This document shows positions 8,225-15,884 of a stretch of DNA of 64,000 bases, piece after piece; the first letter of the stretch is position 1; each line of letters starts with the position of its first letter. Source of the stretch: Streptomyces asoensis (lineage in GTDB: Bacteria > Actinomycetota > Actinomycetes > Streptomycetales > Streptomycetaceae); assembly GCF_016860545.1 (NCBI RefSeq), contig NZ_BNEB01000002.1:1984001-2048000 (forward strand), given 5' to 3'. Under the pieces are notes generated by a model, which searched no databases, was not told the origin of the DNA, and was given only the letters and a program-made list of their open reading frames with translations. A program made the position numbers and the translations under genes.

Positions 8225-8875
8225 CTAGCAGCGCTCCGTCGGTGCGTCCGCAGCATGGCCGGCTACGGCGTCTGCGCCGAAGGACGCGGTGAGGGCCCTG
8301 GTGATCAGGTCGGGGAGCGGGGTGCGCCCGTTGTCCTCTGTCCAGCGCGTCAGGGCTGTGTGCGTCGCGGCCAGGCAGGCGCTGGTTGCCGCCCGGGCCC
8401 GGAACGCGGCCTCGGTATCGGTCGGATCGTTGCCGAGAGCGTCCACGATCGCTTCTTGCAGTGCGTACTGGCTGTCCAGGTGCCTGGCCCGCAGCGCGGG
8501 CGTCGAGATCATGAGGTGGAGGCAGTCGAGCAGGAACTGCTCACCCGGCGCCTGTTCGTCCCCCATGTGCGCGGTGAGGGCTGCGGCGGCGTCGACGAGC
8601 GCATCTCCGACGCGACGCACCAGGGGTTGCGTCGCGGACGATGCCGCGACCCGCTCCGCGATGAGCTGGGCGGGCTGGTCGATGAGGACGAGGTCCTCCT
8701 TGGTGGGGAAGTGCCGGTACACGGTCATGGCCGAGACGCCCGCGGCACTGGCGACGTCGGCCACGGTCACCGCGTCGTAGCCGCGGTCCGTGAACAGCCG
8801 CACGGCGTGTGCCTGAACCAGGCGCCGCGTCTCGGATCGCCTTCGCTCCCGCAGGGTTGGTCGACCTTCATTCAC
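8225..8875 (-). CDS. TetR family regulator (of the adjacent SDR gene)
   Basis: A 216-residue TetR repressor. The HTH is complete at the N-terminus: ETRRLVQAHAVRLFTDRGYD followed by VTVADVASAAGVSAMTVYRHF. The rest is the helical ligand-binding domain with no recognisable ligand signature. The start is GTG at 8873-8875, immediately abutting a pair of palindromic sites (8876-8892 and 8894-8910) that fill the short gap to a divergent SDR gene. This is the standard layout of a TetR repressor that controls itself and the divergent gene. The inferred ligand is a substrate or product of that SDR. Confidence 0.9.
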   Translation of the reverse strand: MNEGRPTLRERRRSETRRLVQAHAVRLFTDRGYDAVTVADVASAAGVSAMTVYRHFPTKEDLVLIDQPAQLIAERVAASSATQPLVRRVGDALVDAAAALTAHMGDEQAPGEQFLLDCLHLMISTPALRARHLDSQYALQEAIVDALGNDPTDTEAAFRARAATSACLAATHTALTRWTEDNGRTPLPDLITRALTASFGADAVAGHAADAPTERC

Positions 8876-8910
8876 ATGGTAGACACTAGCATGATGTTAG
8901 TGACTAACAT
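8876..8910. promoter_or_regulatory. Tandem TetR operator pair
   Basis: Two 17-bp palindromes lie almost end to end between divergent tetR and SDR genes. Site 2 (8894-8910) is perfect: ATGTTAG-TGA-CTAACAT. Site 1 (8876-8892) is the near-palindrome ATGGTAG-ACA-CTAGCAT. Their centres are 18 bp apart, close to two helical turns. The shared consensus ATGnTAGnnnCTAnCAT strongly suggests two dimers of the neighbouring TetR binding side by side over both promoters and the tetR start codon. Confidence 0.75.
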
Positions 8911-8928
8911 GAATGACGGGGTGGCGAC

Positions 8929-9693
8929 GTGAGCGGACCGAGGAACAGGACGGCTCTGGTGACAGGAGCCTCGCGCGGCATCGGGCAGGCGATCGCGGCC
9001 CGGCTCGGGGCCGAAGGGGCCACCGTGATGGTGCACTTCGGCTCGGACGAAAGCGGTGCGGCGGCGACGGTCGATGCCGTGCGGCGCGTCGGCGGCACTG
9101 CGCTCGCCGTGCGAGCCGAACTGGGTGTGGACGGTGACGTCGAGGCACTCTTCGCCGGTGTCGAGGAAGGCTTGGCCGGCCGGCCGCTCGACATCCTGGT
9201 CAACAATGCGGCGGCCCCGCCGGCCGGACCGATAGGAGTGACCACCCGTGCGGAGTTCGATCGCATGTTCGCGGTGAATGTGCGAGCCCCGTACTTCATC
9301 GTCGAGCGCGCACTGCCCCTGCTGCGCGAGGGGAGCCGGATCATCACGATCTCCTCGGTCGCGACCCGGATGGCCAACCCCGCGCAGACCTCCTTCGCCA
9401 TGACCAAGGGCGCGATCGAGACCATGAGCATGACCCTGGCCAACCAGCTCGGTCCCCGGGGAATCACGGTGAACGCGGTCGCTCCCGGAGCCACCAGGAC
9501 GGCCGCCAACGGAGCGGTCTTCGACGTCCCGGGCCTCACCGCCCGGATCGCCGGCTTGACGGCGCTCGACCGGTTGGGCAGCCCGGACGACGTGGCCGAC
9601 GTGGTCGCCTTCCTCGCCTCCGACGCTGCCCGCTGGGTGACCGGCCAGGTCATCGACGCGAGCGGCGGCCTGCACCTCGGACCGCGCGTCTGA
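8929..9693 (+). CDS. SDR-family protein lacking the catalytic tyrosine
   Basis: A 254-residue classical short-chain dehydrogenase/reductase. The Rossmann motif TGASRGIG (about 14-21), the structural NNAAA near 95, the serine in ITISSVA (about 142) and the C-terminal GQVIDASGGL are normal. The catalytic YxxxK reads FAMTK: codon TTC (Phe156) replaces Tyr, while Lys160 remains. That tyrosine is the acid/base of the family, so ordinary dehydrogenase activity is doubtful. The start is GTG at 8929. It is divergent from a TetR gene and shares its operators, so it is probably induced by a ligand of that repressor. Confidence 0.88.
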   Translation: MSGPRNRTALVTGASRGIGQAIAARLGAEGATVMVHFGSDESGAAATVDAVRRVGGTALAVRAELGVDGDVEALFAGVEEGLAGRPLDILVNNAAAPPAGPIGVTTRAEFDRMFAVNVRAPYFIVERALPLLREGSRIITISSVATRMANPAQTSFAMTKGAIETMSMTLANQLGPRGITVNAVAPGATRTAANGAVFDVPGLTARIAGLTALDRLGSPDDVADVVAFLASDAARWVTGQVIDASGGLHLGPRV

Positions 9694-9783
9694 CCGACGA
9701 GGGTGAGGCGACAAGAGAACGGCGATGCGACGAGAAAGCATTGCCCCGGCGGGACACGCGGCTCACGCGGACGGCGTGTCCGC

Positions 9784-10680
9784 CTACTCGGCCGCCAGGA
9801 TGCGGTCCAGGGAGCGGCGGCCCATCCGGCTCATGGCCGGGTTGCTCAGGACGTAGTACCAGACCAGCCCCATGGCCTGGACGAATGCCCACGCCTTGCC
9901 GCGCTCCCATTCCAGGTCGCCGCTGCCGAGTCGGGCACGGAGTACCTGGCGCGGCCCGGCCTCGAGCAGATGCCACGCGCTCACGAGGTCCAGCGCAGGG
10001 TCGGCCGGTCCGAAGCCGCCGACGTCGAGGACGCCCGTCAGCCGACCGGCGGACACGAGAACGTTGCCGGGGATCAGATCGCAATGAGCCATGACGTCGT
10101 CCGCCGCGCCTCGGGGCAGATCCCGCAGAGTCGCCCAGATCCGGCGCAGCCGAGGGACGTCCAGGAGCTGCTCACTGCGCCCGAAGCAGGTCTCCATCCA
10201 CGTGTCATGGGGACGCAGGTCGCCTCCCCGGCCGGTGCCGGTGAACGTGCGCCCTTGCGTGTCGATCGCGCGGAGGTCGCCGATGAGGTCGGCCAAGTCG
10301 CCTGCGAACGAAGATGAGTTGCTCGTGTCCTCCGTGTCGGCCATGACACCCGGAAGCCATGTCTGCACCGACCAGGGCAGCGGGTAGCCGGCCCCGGGTT
10401 CACCGAGCGCCACCGGCTCCGGTGTGGGGAAGCGTGTGCGGCCCGCCAGTTCGCGCGCCGCTTCCGCTTCGGACTTCAACTGGCGCCGCGTCGACTCGAC
10501 GTCCGCCGGCTCGAGAGGGAACCGGGCCGCGAACCGGTCGCCGATACGGAAGATGGCGTTGACCGTGCCCGGCCCGGCGATGTTCCTGACCGGCAGGCTC
10601 CGCCACTCGGGAAACTGCTGCTCCACCAACACGCGCACCGTCTCAGGGGACACCGTCAGCTGGTTGGCGTGCATCTTCAT
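9784..10680 (-). CDS. Aminoglycoside phosphotransferase family protein
   Basis: A protein of about 298 residues with the APH/choline-kinase fold. The Brenner-type catalytic loop reads VMAHCDLIPGNVLVSAG (D as base, N as Mg ligand), followed by the GVLDVGGFGPADPALDL Mg-binding segment; FRIGDRFAARFPLE is the N-lobe strand region. The family phosphorylates aminoglycosides, macrolides or small metabolites. The substrate here is not determinable, and Streptomyces carry many such paralogues without resistance roles. Start assignment is uncertain: ATG at 10680 and 10674 are both possible without a strong ribosome binding site, and the frame extends to 10848. Confidence 0.8.
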   Translation of the reverse strand: MKMHANQLTVSPETVRVLVEQQFPEWRSLPVRNIAGPGTVNAIFRIGDRFAARFPLEPADVESTRRQLKSEAEAARELAGRTRFPTPEPVALGEPGAGYPLPWSVQTWLPGVMADTEDTSNSSSFAGDLADLIGDLRAIDTQGRTFTGTGRGGDLRPHDTWMETCFGRSEQLLDVPRLRRIWATLRDLPRGAADDVMAHCDLIPGNVLVSAGRLTGVLDVGGFGPADPALDLVSAWHLLEAGPRQVLRARLGSGDLEWERGKAWAFVQAMGLVWYYVLSNPAMSRMGRRSLDRILAAE

Positions 10681-10946
10681 GAGGGAAGCATCCGCACCCC
10701 GATCTTCGGCCGCAATCCATTTGTGCCGCGCGGCTGCGAGAAGGGGCAGGGGGTTTCGGCCAGTCGTTCTGGACGGGCTGAGCGAGCATCTGGTTCGCCT
10801 CGCGCCGACGGAGAGCTGCTCTACCAGGTCCTTTAGTTCAATGTTCACGTTTTCATCACGCTTTCATCAGATCGGCCCTCGAAAAGTTCCGGCCATGCGT
10901 CGCGCCCCTTACGGTCGTCTAGCGCCAACTGATCTTTGGGGGACAC

Positions 10947-11723
10947 ATGTCGTACAACCAGCCGCCGTCCGTCCAGCCGCCCTTCGCCGGGCCCATGGCC
11001 GGGCAGGGTGGCAAGCCCGGGTGGGCGCGGAAGCGGATCGTCGTTCCGGCCGCGATCCTCGTCTTCTTCGTGGGAGTCGGGATCGGCTCCTCCGGCAACG
11101 GCGGCCAGGAGAAGGTCGCTGCCGGCAGCGACGTCAGGCCTCAGCCCACGGTCACCGTCACGAAGACCGCCGAGGCGCAGACGGCCAAGGACGAGAGCGG
11201 CGAGCAGGCGAGTGACAGCAAGCCCGTCACCGACGAGGCCAAGAAGGCGGCCGTTCCCGACTTCGTCCGGATGGGACTTCAGTCCGCCCAGGACAAAGCG
11301 CAGAAGGTCGGCTTCTACAAGCTCACCTCGCATGACGCGCTCGGCCGGGACCGGATGCAGGCATTCGACCGGAACTGGAAGGTGTGCAGCCAGAACGTGA
11401 AGGCCGGCGTCGTCAAGTCCACGGACACGGAACTGGACTTCGGCGCGGTGAAGCTGGCGGAGACTTGCCCGGCGAAGGACGAAGCGCCGCCGAAGGCGCA
11501 GGGCGGCAAGATGCCTGCCTTCGCCGGCAAGTCGGTGAAGGCGGCACGTGCCGCGCTCGACTCCGGTACCTCGATCACCGTGCAGGACGCCCTCCCGGAC
11601 GACCGCTGGATCCTGGTGGAGTCGAACTGGAAGGTGTGCACGCAGAGCCCGTCCGCGGGTGCGTCGCTGACCGGGCAGCCCGTCGAGTTCACCGCCGTCA
11701 AGTTCGAGGAGTCCTGCCCGTAG
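10947..11723 (+). CDS. Membrane-anchored protein with two PASTA-like repeats
   Basis: A 258-residue protein. A proline-rich cytoplasmic N-terminus (about 1-27) precedes one membrane helix (about 29-47, IVVPAAILVFFVGVGIG). A charged linker follows, then two extracytoplasmic PASTA-like repeats of about 65 residues, starting VPDFVRMGLQSAQ and MPAFAGKSVKAA. Each repeat ends with NWKVC and a second cysteine (ETCP, ESCP), suggesting one disulphide per repeat. There is no kinase domain. A wall-binding or sensing role is plausible from the PASTA fold but is inference. GGGGGAC precedes the ATG. Confidence 0.8.
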   Translation: MSYNQPPSVQPPFAGPMAGQGGKPGWARKRIVVPAAILVFFVGVGIGSSGNGGQEKVAAGSDVRPQPTVTVTKTAEAQTAKDESGEQASDSKPVTDEAKKAAVPDFVRMGLQSAQDKAQKVGFYKLTSHDALGRDRMQAFDRNWKVCSQNVKAGVVKSTDTELDFGAVKLAETCPAKDEAPPKAQGGKMPAFAGKSVKAARAALDSGTSITVQDALPDDRWILVESNWKVCTQSPSAGASLTGQPVEFTAVKFEESCP

Positions 11724-11865
11724 CCGTTCGTACGGGGCGATGGCCCCTGTCCCGGCAGGTGCAGCCGCCGCGGGACGGCTGGACCGCGTCTGTCGCCGTG
11801 GGCGTCGTCTGCCGCACGATGGGGGCACTGTCCGGTACGAGACGACCGATTGCCCTGGAGGGGCC

Positions 11866-12549
11866 GTGAGACGTCCGCACACCCGCCTGCCGATGTTCAC
11901 CGCGGTCGTGACAGCGGTGCTGGCCCTGCTGTTCGGAACCGGTACGGGCGCCACGGCCCTCCAGGTGCCCACGATCCGCGGGGGCACCGTGCTGTACGCG
12001 GCCACGGGCGCGCAGTGCGTCGTCGGCTTCAACGCGGTGAACGGGGTCAACCACTACGCCGTGATGACCGGCCACTGTTCCGGCACCCACGCCACCACGT
12101 GGTACGCGGACGCGGCCCGCACCGTGCCGGTCGGTGTCACCGCGGGCGCTTCCTACCCGATCGACGACTACGGCGTGGTCCGCTACACCACCGGCGCGCT
12201 GATCCTCCCCGGAGACATCGCGTTGGGCGGGGGTGCCTACCAGGACATCACCGGGGCCGCGAACCCGACGATCGGGCGGTCCGTCTGCCACGTCGGACGG
12301 ACCAGCGGCGTCCACTGCGGGACGGTGACCGCGGTCAACGTCACGGTCAACTACGCCGACGGCACGGTCTACGGCCTGTTCCGCTCCACCGCGTGCTCGG
12401 AAGCCGGTGACATCGGGGCGCCTGCCTACTCCGGGCCGACGGCCCTCGGGTTCGCGGTGGGTTCGTCGGGCAACTGCTCGTCCGGTGGCGTCACCTACTA
12501 CCAGCCCGTCGCGGAGGTCCTCTCGGTCTTCGGCCTGACGCTGTACTGA
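11866..12549 (+). CDS. Secreted S1 (chymotrypsin-fold) peptidase homologue with Ser to Ile at the active site
   Basis: A 227-residue exported protein. A signal peptide (about 1-33, ending near TGATA) leads directly into a streptogrisin-like domain (IRGGTVLYAATGAQCVVGFN). There is no alpha-lytic-type propeptide. The His of the triad is present in MTGHCS (His70) and the Asp in IDDYGVV, but the serine motif GDSGGP reads GDIGAP, with ATC (Ile183) in place of the nucleophile. Cysteine pairs typical of the fold are kept. It is therefore probably not a protease; binding or inhibitory roles are conceivable. GTG 11866 has GGAGGGG upstream. No operon partner. Confidence 0.85.
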   Translation: MRRPHTRLPMFTAVVTAVLALLFGTGTGATALQVPTIRGGTVLYAATGAQCVVGFNAVNGVNHYAVMTGHCSGTHATTWYADAARTVPVGVTAGASYPIDDYGVVRYTTGALILPGDIALGGGAYQDITGAANPTIGRSVCHVGRTSGVHCGTVTAVNVTVNYADGTVYGLFRSTACSEAGDIGAPAYSGPTALGFAVGSSGNCSSGGVTYYQPVAEVLSVFGLTLY

Positions 12550-12565
12550 CCGTCCCGACACGACC

Positions 12566-12624
12566 GGCCGCCCCCGACGCGCTCGCGGGTGGTCGTCCGT
12601 GGACGGCCACGCCGGCGGGGGCGA
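12566..12624. terminator. Probable terminator hairpin
   Basis: Downstream of the S1 homologue, GTGGTCGTCC-GT-GGACGGCCAC forms a 10-bp stem with one G-T pair. It is nested between outer arms CGCCCCCG and CGGGGGCG, giving a long stable hairpin between two convergent genes. Confidence 0.5.
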
Positions 12625-12635
12625 CGTGAGCCGCG

Positions 12636-12869
12636 TCAGGGCGTGGGACCGGCGAGGTCGACCCGATTGTGCATCACGTCGAGGTGGTGACGGTCCCGGT
12701 GAGGCACGTGGTCGTCCCGACCCGGGAGGCTGAAGACCGCGCAGACGTCGTGCTCGCAGCCCGCCGCGTCCAGGGCCGCCAGCAGGCCCTCGCGCAGCAC
12801 GGCGGCCTCGGACGATTCCGAGTCGGGCAGGACGAGAGAGGGGAGTTTCACGGTCGGGCCGGGCCACAT
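12636..12869 (-). CDS. Small hypothetical protein, divergent to the radical SAM gene
   Basis: A 77-residue frame with strong Streptomyces codon bias (about 90 percent of codons end in G or C), which argues that it is real. The sequence starts MWPGPTVKLPSLVLPDSESS, has an amphipathic helix (AAVLREGLLAALDAAG), two cysteines, and a His-rich C-terminal segment (DDHVPHRDRHHLDV). I recognise no family. No ribosome binding site precedes the ATG, so it may be leaderless or start elsewhere. It diverges from the radical SAM/PLP operon across a gap of about 80 bp, so a link with that pathway is possible but unproven. Confidence 0.5.
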   Translation of the reverse strand: MWPGPTVKLPSLVLPDSESSEAAVLREGLLAALDAAGCEHDVCAVFSLPGRDDHVPHRDRHHLDVMHNRVDLAGPTP

Positions 12870-12947
12870 CGGGGAGCGGGGTCGGACACCGCGTTCCCTC
12901 CGGAAAATGGCCCTTTCGTCCCGGGTCCGTTCATGCATGATGAGCGG

Positions 12948-14288
12948 ATGAACCACAATGACCAGCGCTTCCACGTCATCGTGCTGTCGAACTTCGCGAG
13001 AGGCTTCGACAAGTACGCCTACGCCTACGGCAAGGCGGGGATTCCGGAGAGCACCTTCCCCGACCGTTTCCATCTGCTGACCCGTGCCGAACTGGGCATA
13101 GGCATCGGCAAGGCGCGGCGACTGCTGGACCGGCTGGCCATCGCGGGCGACCGCCTGCTGGTGCTGGAAACCACCGTGGATCCCGACCGGCTCGTGCCCA
13201 ACGTGGCGACCGGTCTCGGCACGGAGCTGCACGAGGACCGTATCCGGCTGTCGGCGATCCACGAACTCGACGGGGACGGAGACGAGTTCACTCTGCGCCC
13301 GACCACCGTCGAGGACGCGATGGCGGCCTCCCTGAGCCTGCACACGGCGGCACACCGTCGCTACGCCGACACGACACCGCGCTCGGTGTCGGTCCTGCCG
13401 GTCGCGTCCGCCTGCCAGGCCCGGTGCTCTTTCTGCTTCTCCTCGGCGTCGATCTCCAGCGACCAGGCGCCCGCCCGGGTCCCGTGGGACGCGGTCGGCC
13501 ACTGGCTGGAGCGCGCCCGTGCGGCGGGTGCCGAGCGTGCGGTGATCACCGGCGGCGGGGAGCCCACGCTCATACCGTTCGAACAGCAGGTGAGACTGGT
13601 GTCCGCGTGCTCGGCGGCCTTCCCGAAGGTCGTCCTGATCACCAACGCGCACACCCTGGCGAAAGGCGAGCACGCCGACCGTGCCGACCGCCTCGCCGCA
13701 CTGAGCGCCGCGGGACTGAGCGTGCTGGCCGTTTCCCGCCACCACCAGGACGACGACGTCAACGAGCGGCTGATGATGCTGCGCACGCCGGTGGCCTCCG
13801 TCGTCGACACCTGGCGCGCGGAACGCGACCGGTGGCCGGGACTGCGGATGAGGCTGATCTGCGTGCTCCAGCACGGCGGCGTCGCCGACGCGGCCGGGGT
13901 CGCCGCGTACCTTTCCTGGGCCGCGGCCCTCGGCGTCGAGGAGGTCTGCTTCAAGGAGCTCTACGTGTCGACCAGCACGGAGTCGCTCTACTTCGACCGC
14001 GCCGCCAACGTCTGGAGCCGGGAGCACCAGGTGCCGCTGGCCGTCGTCACCCGCTTCGCCGAGGAGCACGGCTTCGAACCGGCGAGCCGTCTGCCCTGGG
14101 GCGCGCCGGTCTACCAGGGCACCTGGGACGGGCGCCCGCTGCGCGTCGCCGCCTACACCGAGCCCAGTCTGCTCTGGGAGCGCGCCAACGGCATCGCCCG
14201 CAGCTGGAACGTCATGGCCGACGGCCGCTGTTACGCCTCCCTGGAGGACCGGGCCAGCGAGATCGTGGCGGAAGGCGCGCCGGCATGA
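12948..14288 (+). CDS. Radical SAM protein of unassigned pathway
   Basis: A 446-residue protein. The [4Fe-4S]-binding C-x3-C-x2-C motif reads CQARCSFC (Cys156, 160, 163), unusually far from the N-terminus. The first 150 residues form an extra domain (start FHVIVLSNFARGFDKYAYAY) that I do not recognise. SAM-site features follow: ITGGGEPTL (GGE-like motif, about 205) and VVLITNAHTLAKG. There is no obvious SPASM cysteine cluster. The next gene, a PLP enzyme, starts within its stop codon (ATGA overlap), so the two are co-translated. This looks like a small specialised-metabolism unit; the substrate is unknown. Confidence 0.82.
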   Translation: MNHNDQRFHVIVLSNFARGFDKYAYAYGKAGIPESTFPDRFHLLTRAELGIGIGKARRLLDRLAIAGDRLLVLETTVDPDRLVPNVATGLGTELHEDRIRLSAIHELDGDGDEFTLRPTTVEDAMAASLSLHTAAHRRYADTTPRSVSVLPVASACQARCSFCFSSASISSDQAPARVPWDAVGHWLERARAAGAERAVITGGGEPTLIPFEQQVRLVSACSAAFPKVVLITNAHTLAKGEHADRADRLAALSAAGLSVLAVSRHHQDDDVNERLMMLRTPVASVVDTWRAERDRWPGLRMRLICVLQHGGVADAAGVAAYLSWAAALGVEEVCFKELYVSTSTESLYFDRAANVWSREHQVPLAVVTRFAEEHGFEPASRLPWGAPVYQGTWDGRPLRVAAYTEPSLLWERANGIARSWNVMADGRCYASLEDRASEIVAEGAPA

Positions 14289-15268
14289 ACTTCGAGGAGT
14301 TCCAGGCGTTCCGGCAGCGGCAGCTCTGCGCCTCCTCGGCCCTGCTCGACGCCGCCGAGACCAACCTGTACCGGGCGCTCGCCGCGCTGCGACCGGAACA
14401 ACCGGCCGAGATGAACACGGTGCACCGGTGCGATCTCGCCCGCGCCTGGCTGCGGCGCTACGCACTGCCTGAGGAGTGGTCCGGCCGTGCGATGGTCTGC
14501 CGAGGGGTCCGGCACGGGCTCGCCGTGGTGTTCCGGCAACTGCACGCCGAAAAGGCGCGGTTGTGGCTGCCCGGCGATGTGTACCCGGTCTACTTCGAAC
14601 TGGCCCGCGCCGCGGGCCTGGAGCCGGCGTCCTACCCCACGCTGCCGGTACCGGTCCTGCCCGGTTCACCGGCGGACCACCGGCCCGAGTATCTGCTGCT
14701 CGCCAACCCGAGCAGGCCGCTGGGCCGCTACCTGTCCGACGACGAGTGCACCGCGGTGATCTCGTGGCTGGAGGCATCGCCGCGCCGCCGCCTGCTGATC
14801 GACAGCGTCTACGACCTCGGCGCCCCGTTCGCCCCCGGAACCCGGCGCCTGCTGGACACCGGTCGCGCCGTCCTGCTGCACTCGGTCACCAAGGGATGGC
14901 TGTGGCCGCGCACGTTCGGCATCGTTGTCCTGGATCCTGCGCAGACCGCATGGGCCGAGGCGTTCCGGGCGGATCCGCCGACGCCCGCCCAACTGCGCCT
15001 CGCCGACCGTCTGCTGACCGGACACGGTGAGGTGCCCCGGCAGATCGTCGACGACCTGGCGGCACGCGCCGAGCGGCTCTTCGACCGGTTGCCGGACGAC
15101 GTGCTCACGGCGATCCCCGCGGCGAGCCGGACCTGCCCCGGCAACTACTTCTTCCCGGTCGGGATCCCGGCGGAGACGCTCCGGCGCGACTACGGCGTGC
15201 TCGCCATCCCGGTCGGTGTGTTCGGGGACAGCGCCTGGCCCGGCTCCGTCCTGACCAGCCTCGGATGA
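14285..15268 (+). CDS. Fold-type I PLP-dependent enzyme (aminotransferase-like)
   Basis: A 327-residue protein, short for a class I/II aminotransferase (usually 370-400). The PLP lysine is in HSVTKGWLW (Lys203); the conserved Asp in the LLIDSVYDLG strand and the ANPSRPLG loop (equivalent to the usual NPHNPTG) support the fold. The C-terminal domain is abbreviated. It overlaps the radical SAM gene by 4 bp and ends 3 bp from a convergent acetyltransferase gene. Aminotransferase, decarboxylase or lyase activity are all possible. Pairing with a radical SAM enzyme suggests modification of an amino acid or amino sugar, which is inference. Confidence 0.78.
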   Translation: MNFEEFQAFRQRQLCASSALLDAAETNLYRALAALRPEQPAEMNTVHRCDLARAWLRRYALPEEWSGRAMVCRGVRHGLAVVFRQLHAEKARLWLPGDVYPVYFELARAAGLEPASYPTLPVPVLPGSPADHRPEYLLLANPSRPLGRYLSDDECTAVISWLEASPRRRLLIDSVYDLGAPFAPGTRRLLDTGRAVLLHSVTKGWLWPRTFGIVVLDPAQTAWAEAFRADPPTPAQLRLADRLLTGHGEVPRQIVDDLAARAERLFDRLPDDVLTAIPAASRTCPGNYFFPVGIPAETLRRDYGVLAIPVGVFGDSAWPGSVLTSLG

Positions 15269-15270
15269 CG

Positions 15271-15717
15271 TCAGGCCAGGCGCAGGTCGATCCAGGGGAC
15301 GGTGTCGCCGTCGCGCAGCAGATACCGCTCGAGCTCCACGAAGCCGTGCCGGCCGGCGAAGCGCAGCCCGTCCTGGTTGGAGGCCAGCACCACGGTCTCG
15401 ATCACCTGGGCGTCCAGCGCACGGGCCTGGCCCAGGGCGCGTTCGTACAGCCGGGTGCCGAGGCCGCGGCGGCGGTGTTCGGGCAGGACGCGGGCGATGA
15501 CCGTGGCCGTGGCGCCGTTGTCCTCGGTGGGCGGGCGTACGGTGGTGCAGCCGATCAGGACGTCGCCGAGGTGGGCGACCTCCATACGGTTGCGGCCGGT
15601 GCGGGCACGGACGTCGTCGAGTGACAGCACGTCGCCGGGGATGATCAGGTTGTGGACGTGCTGCCAGTCGTGGATCGAGGCGTCGTCGTCCACCTCTTGG
15701 ATGCGAAGGTCGGTCAC
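15271..15717 (-). CDS. GNAT N-acetyltransferase
   Basis: A protein of about 148 residues. VTDLRIQEVDDDASIHDWQH resembles the normal start of this actinobacterial GNAT group, so I place the start at GTG 15717; the open frame continues upstream to 15903 but that would overlap the divergent gene. The acetyl-CoA site reads ARVLPEHRRRGLGTRLYERA and the C-terminal motif ASNQDGLRFAGRHGFVELER. The ribosome binding site is weak, so the start is uncertain. The substrate is unknown. Confidence 0.8.
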   Translation of the reverse strand: MTDLRIQEVDDDASIHDWQHVHNLIIPGDVLSLDDVRARTGRNRMEVAHLGDVLIGCTTVRPPTEDNGATATVIARVLPEHRRRGLGTRLYERALGQARALDAQVIETVVLASNQDGLRFAGRHGFVELERYLLRDGDTVPWIDLRLA

Positions 15718-15884
15718 CGGCCCAGCCAACAGCTGCCCGCTGTCGTCCGTCAAACGCAATTGCCGGAGGAATCGGTGCAGTTCAGCCCGCACCGGGAGCG
15801 TCAGCGGCTCCCGTCGGGGCGCGGCCGTCGGGGCGTGGCGCGGAGTACGTGGGGCGGCCGGTGGGGGAGTGCTAGCGTCGCCCC

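Noticed and set aside
12636..14777. A 713-codon leftward open frame across the radical SAM region
   Set aside because: Beyond its first-listed 77 C-terminal residues it is antisense to the radical SAM and PLP genes and has Arg/Gly/Pro-rich shadow composition. Only the small end portion has independent coding character.
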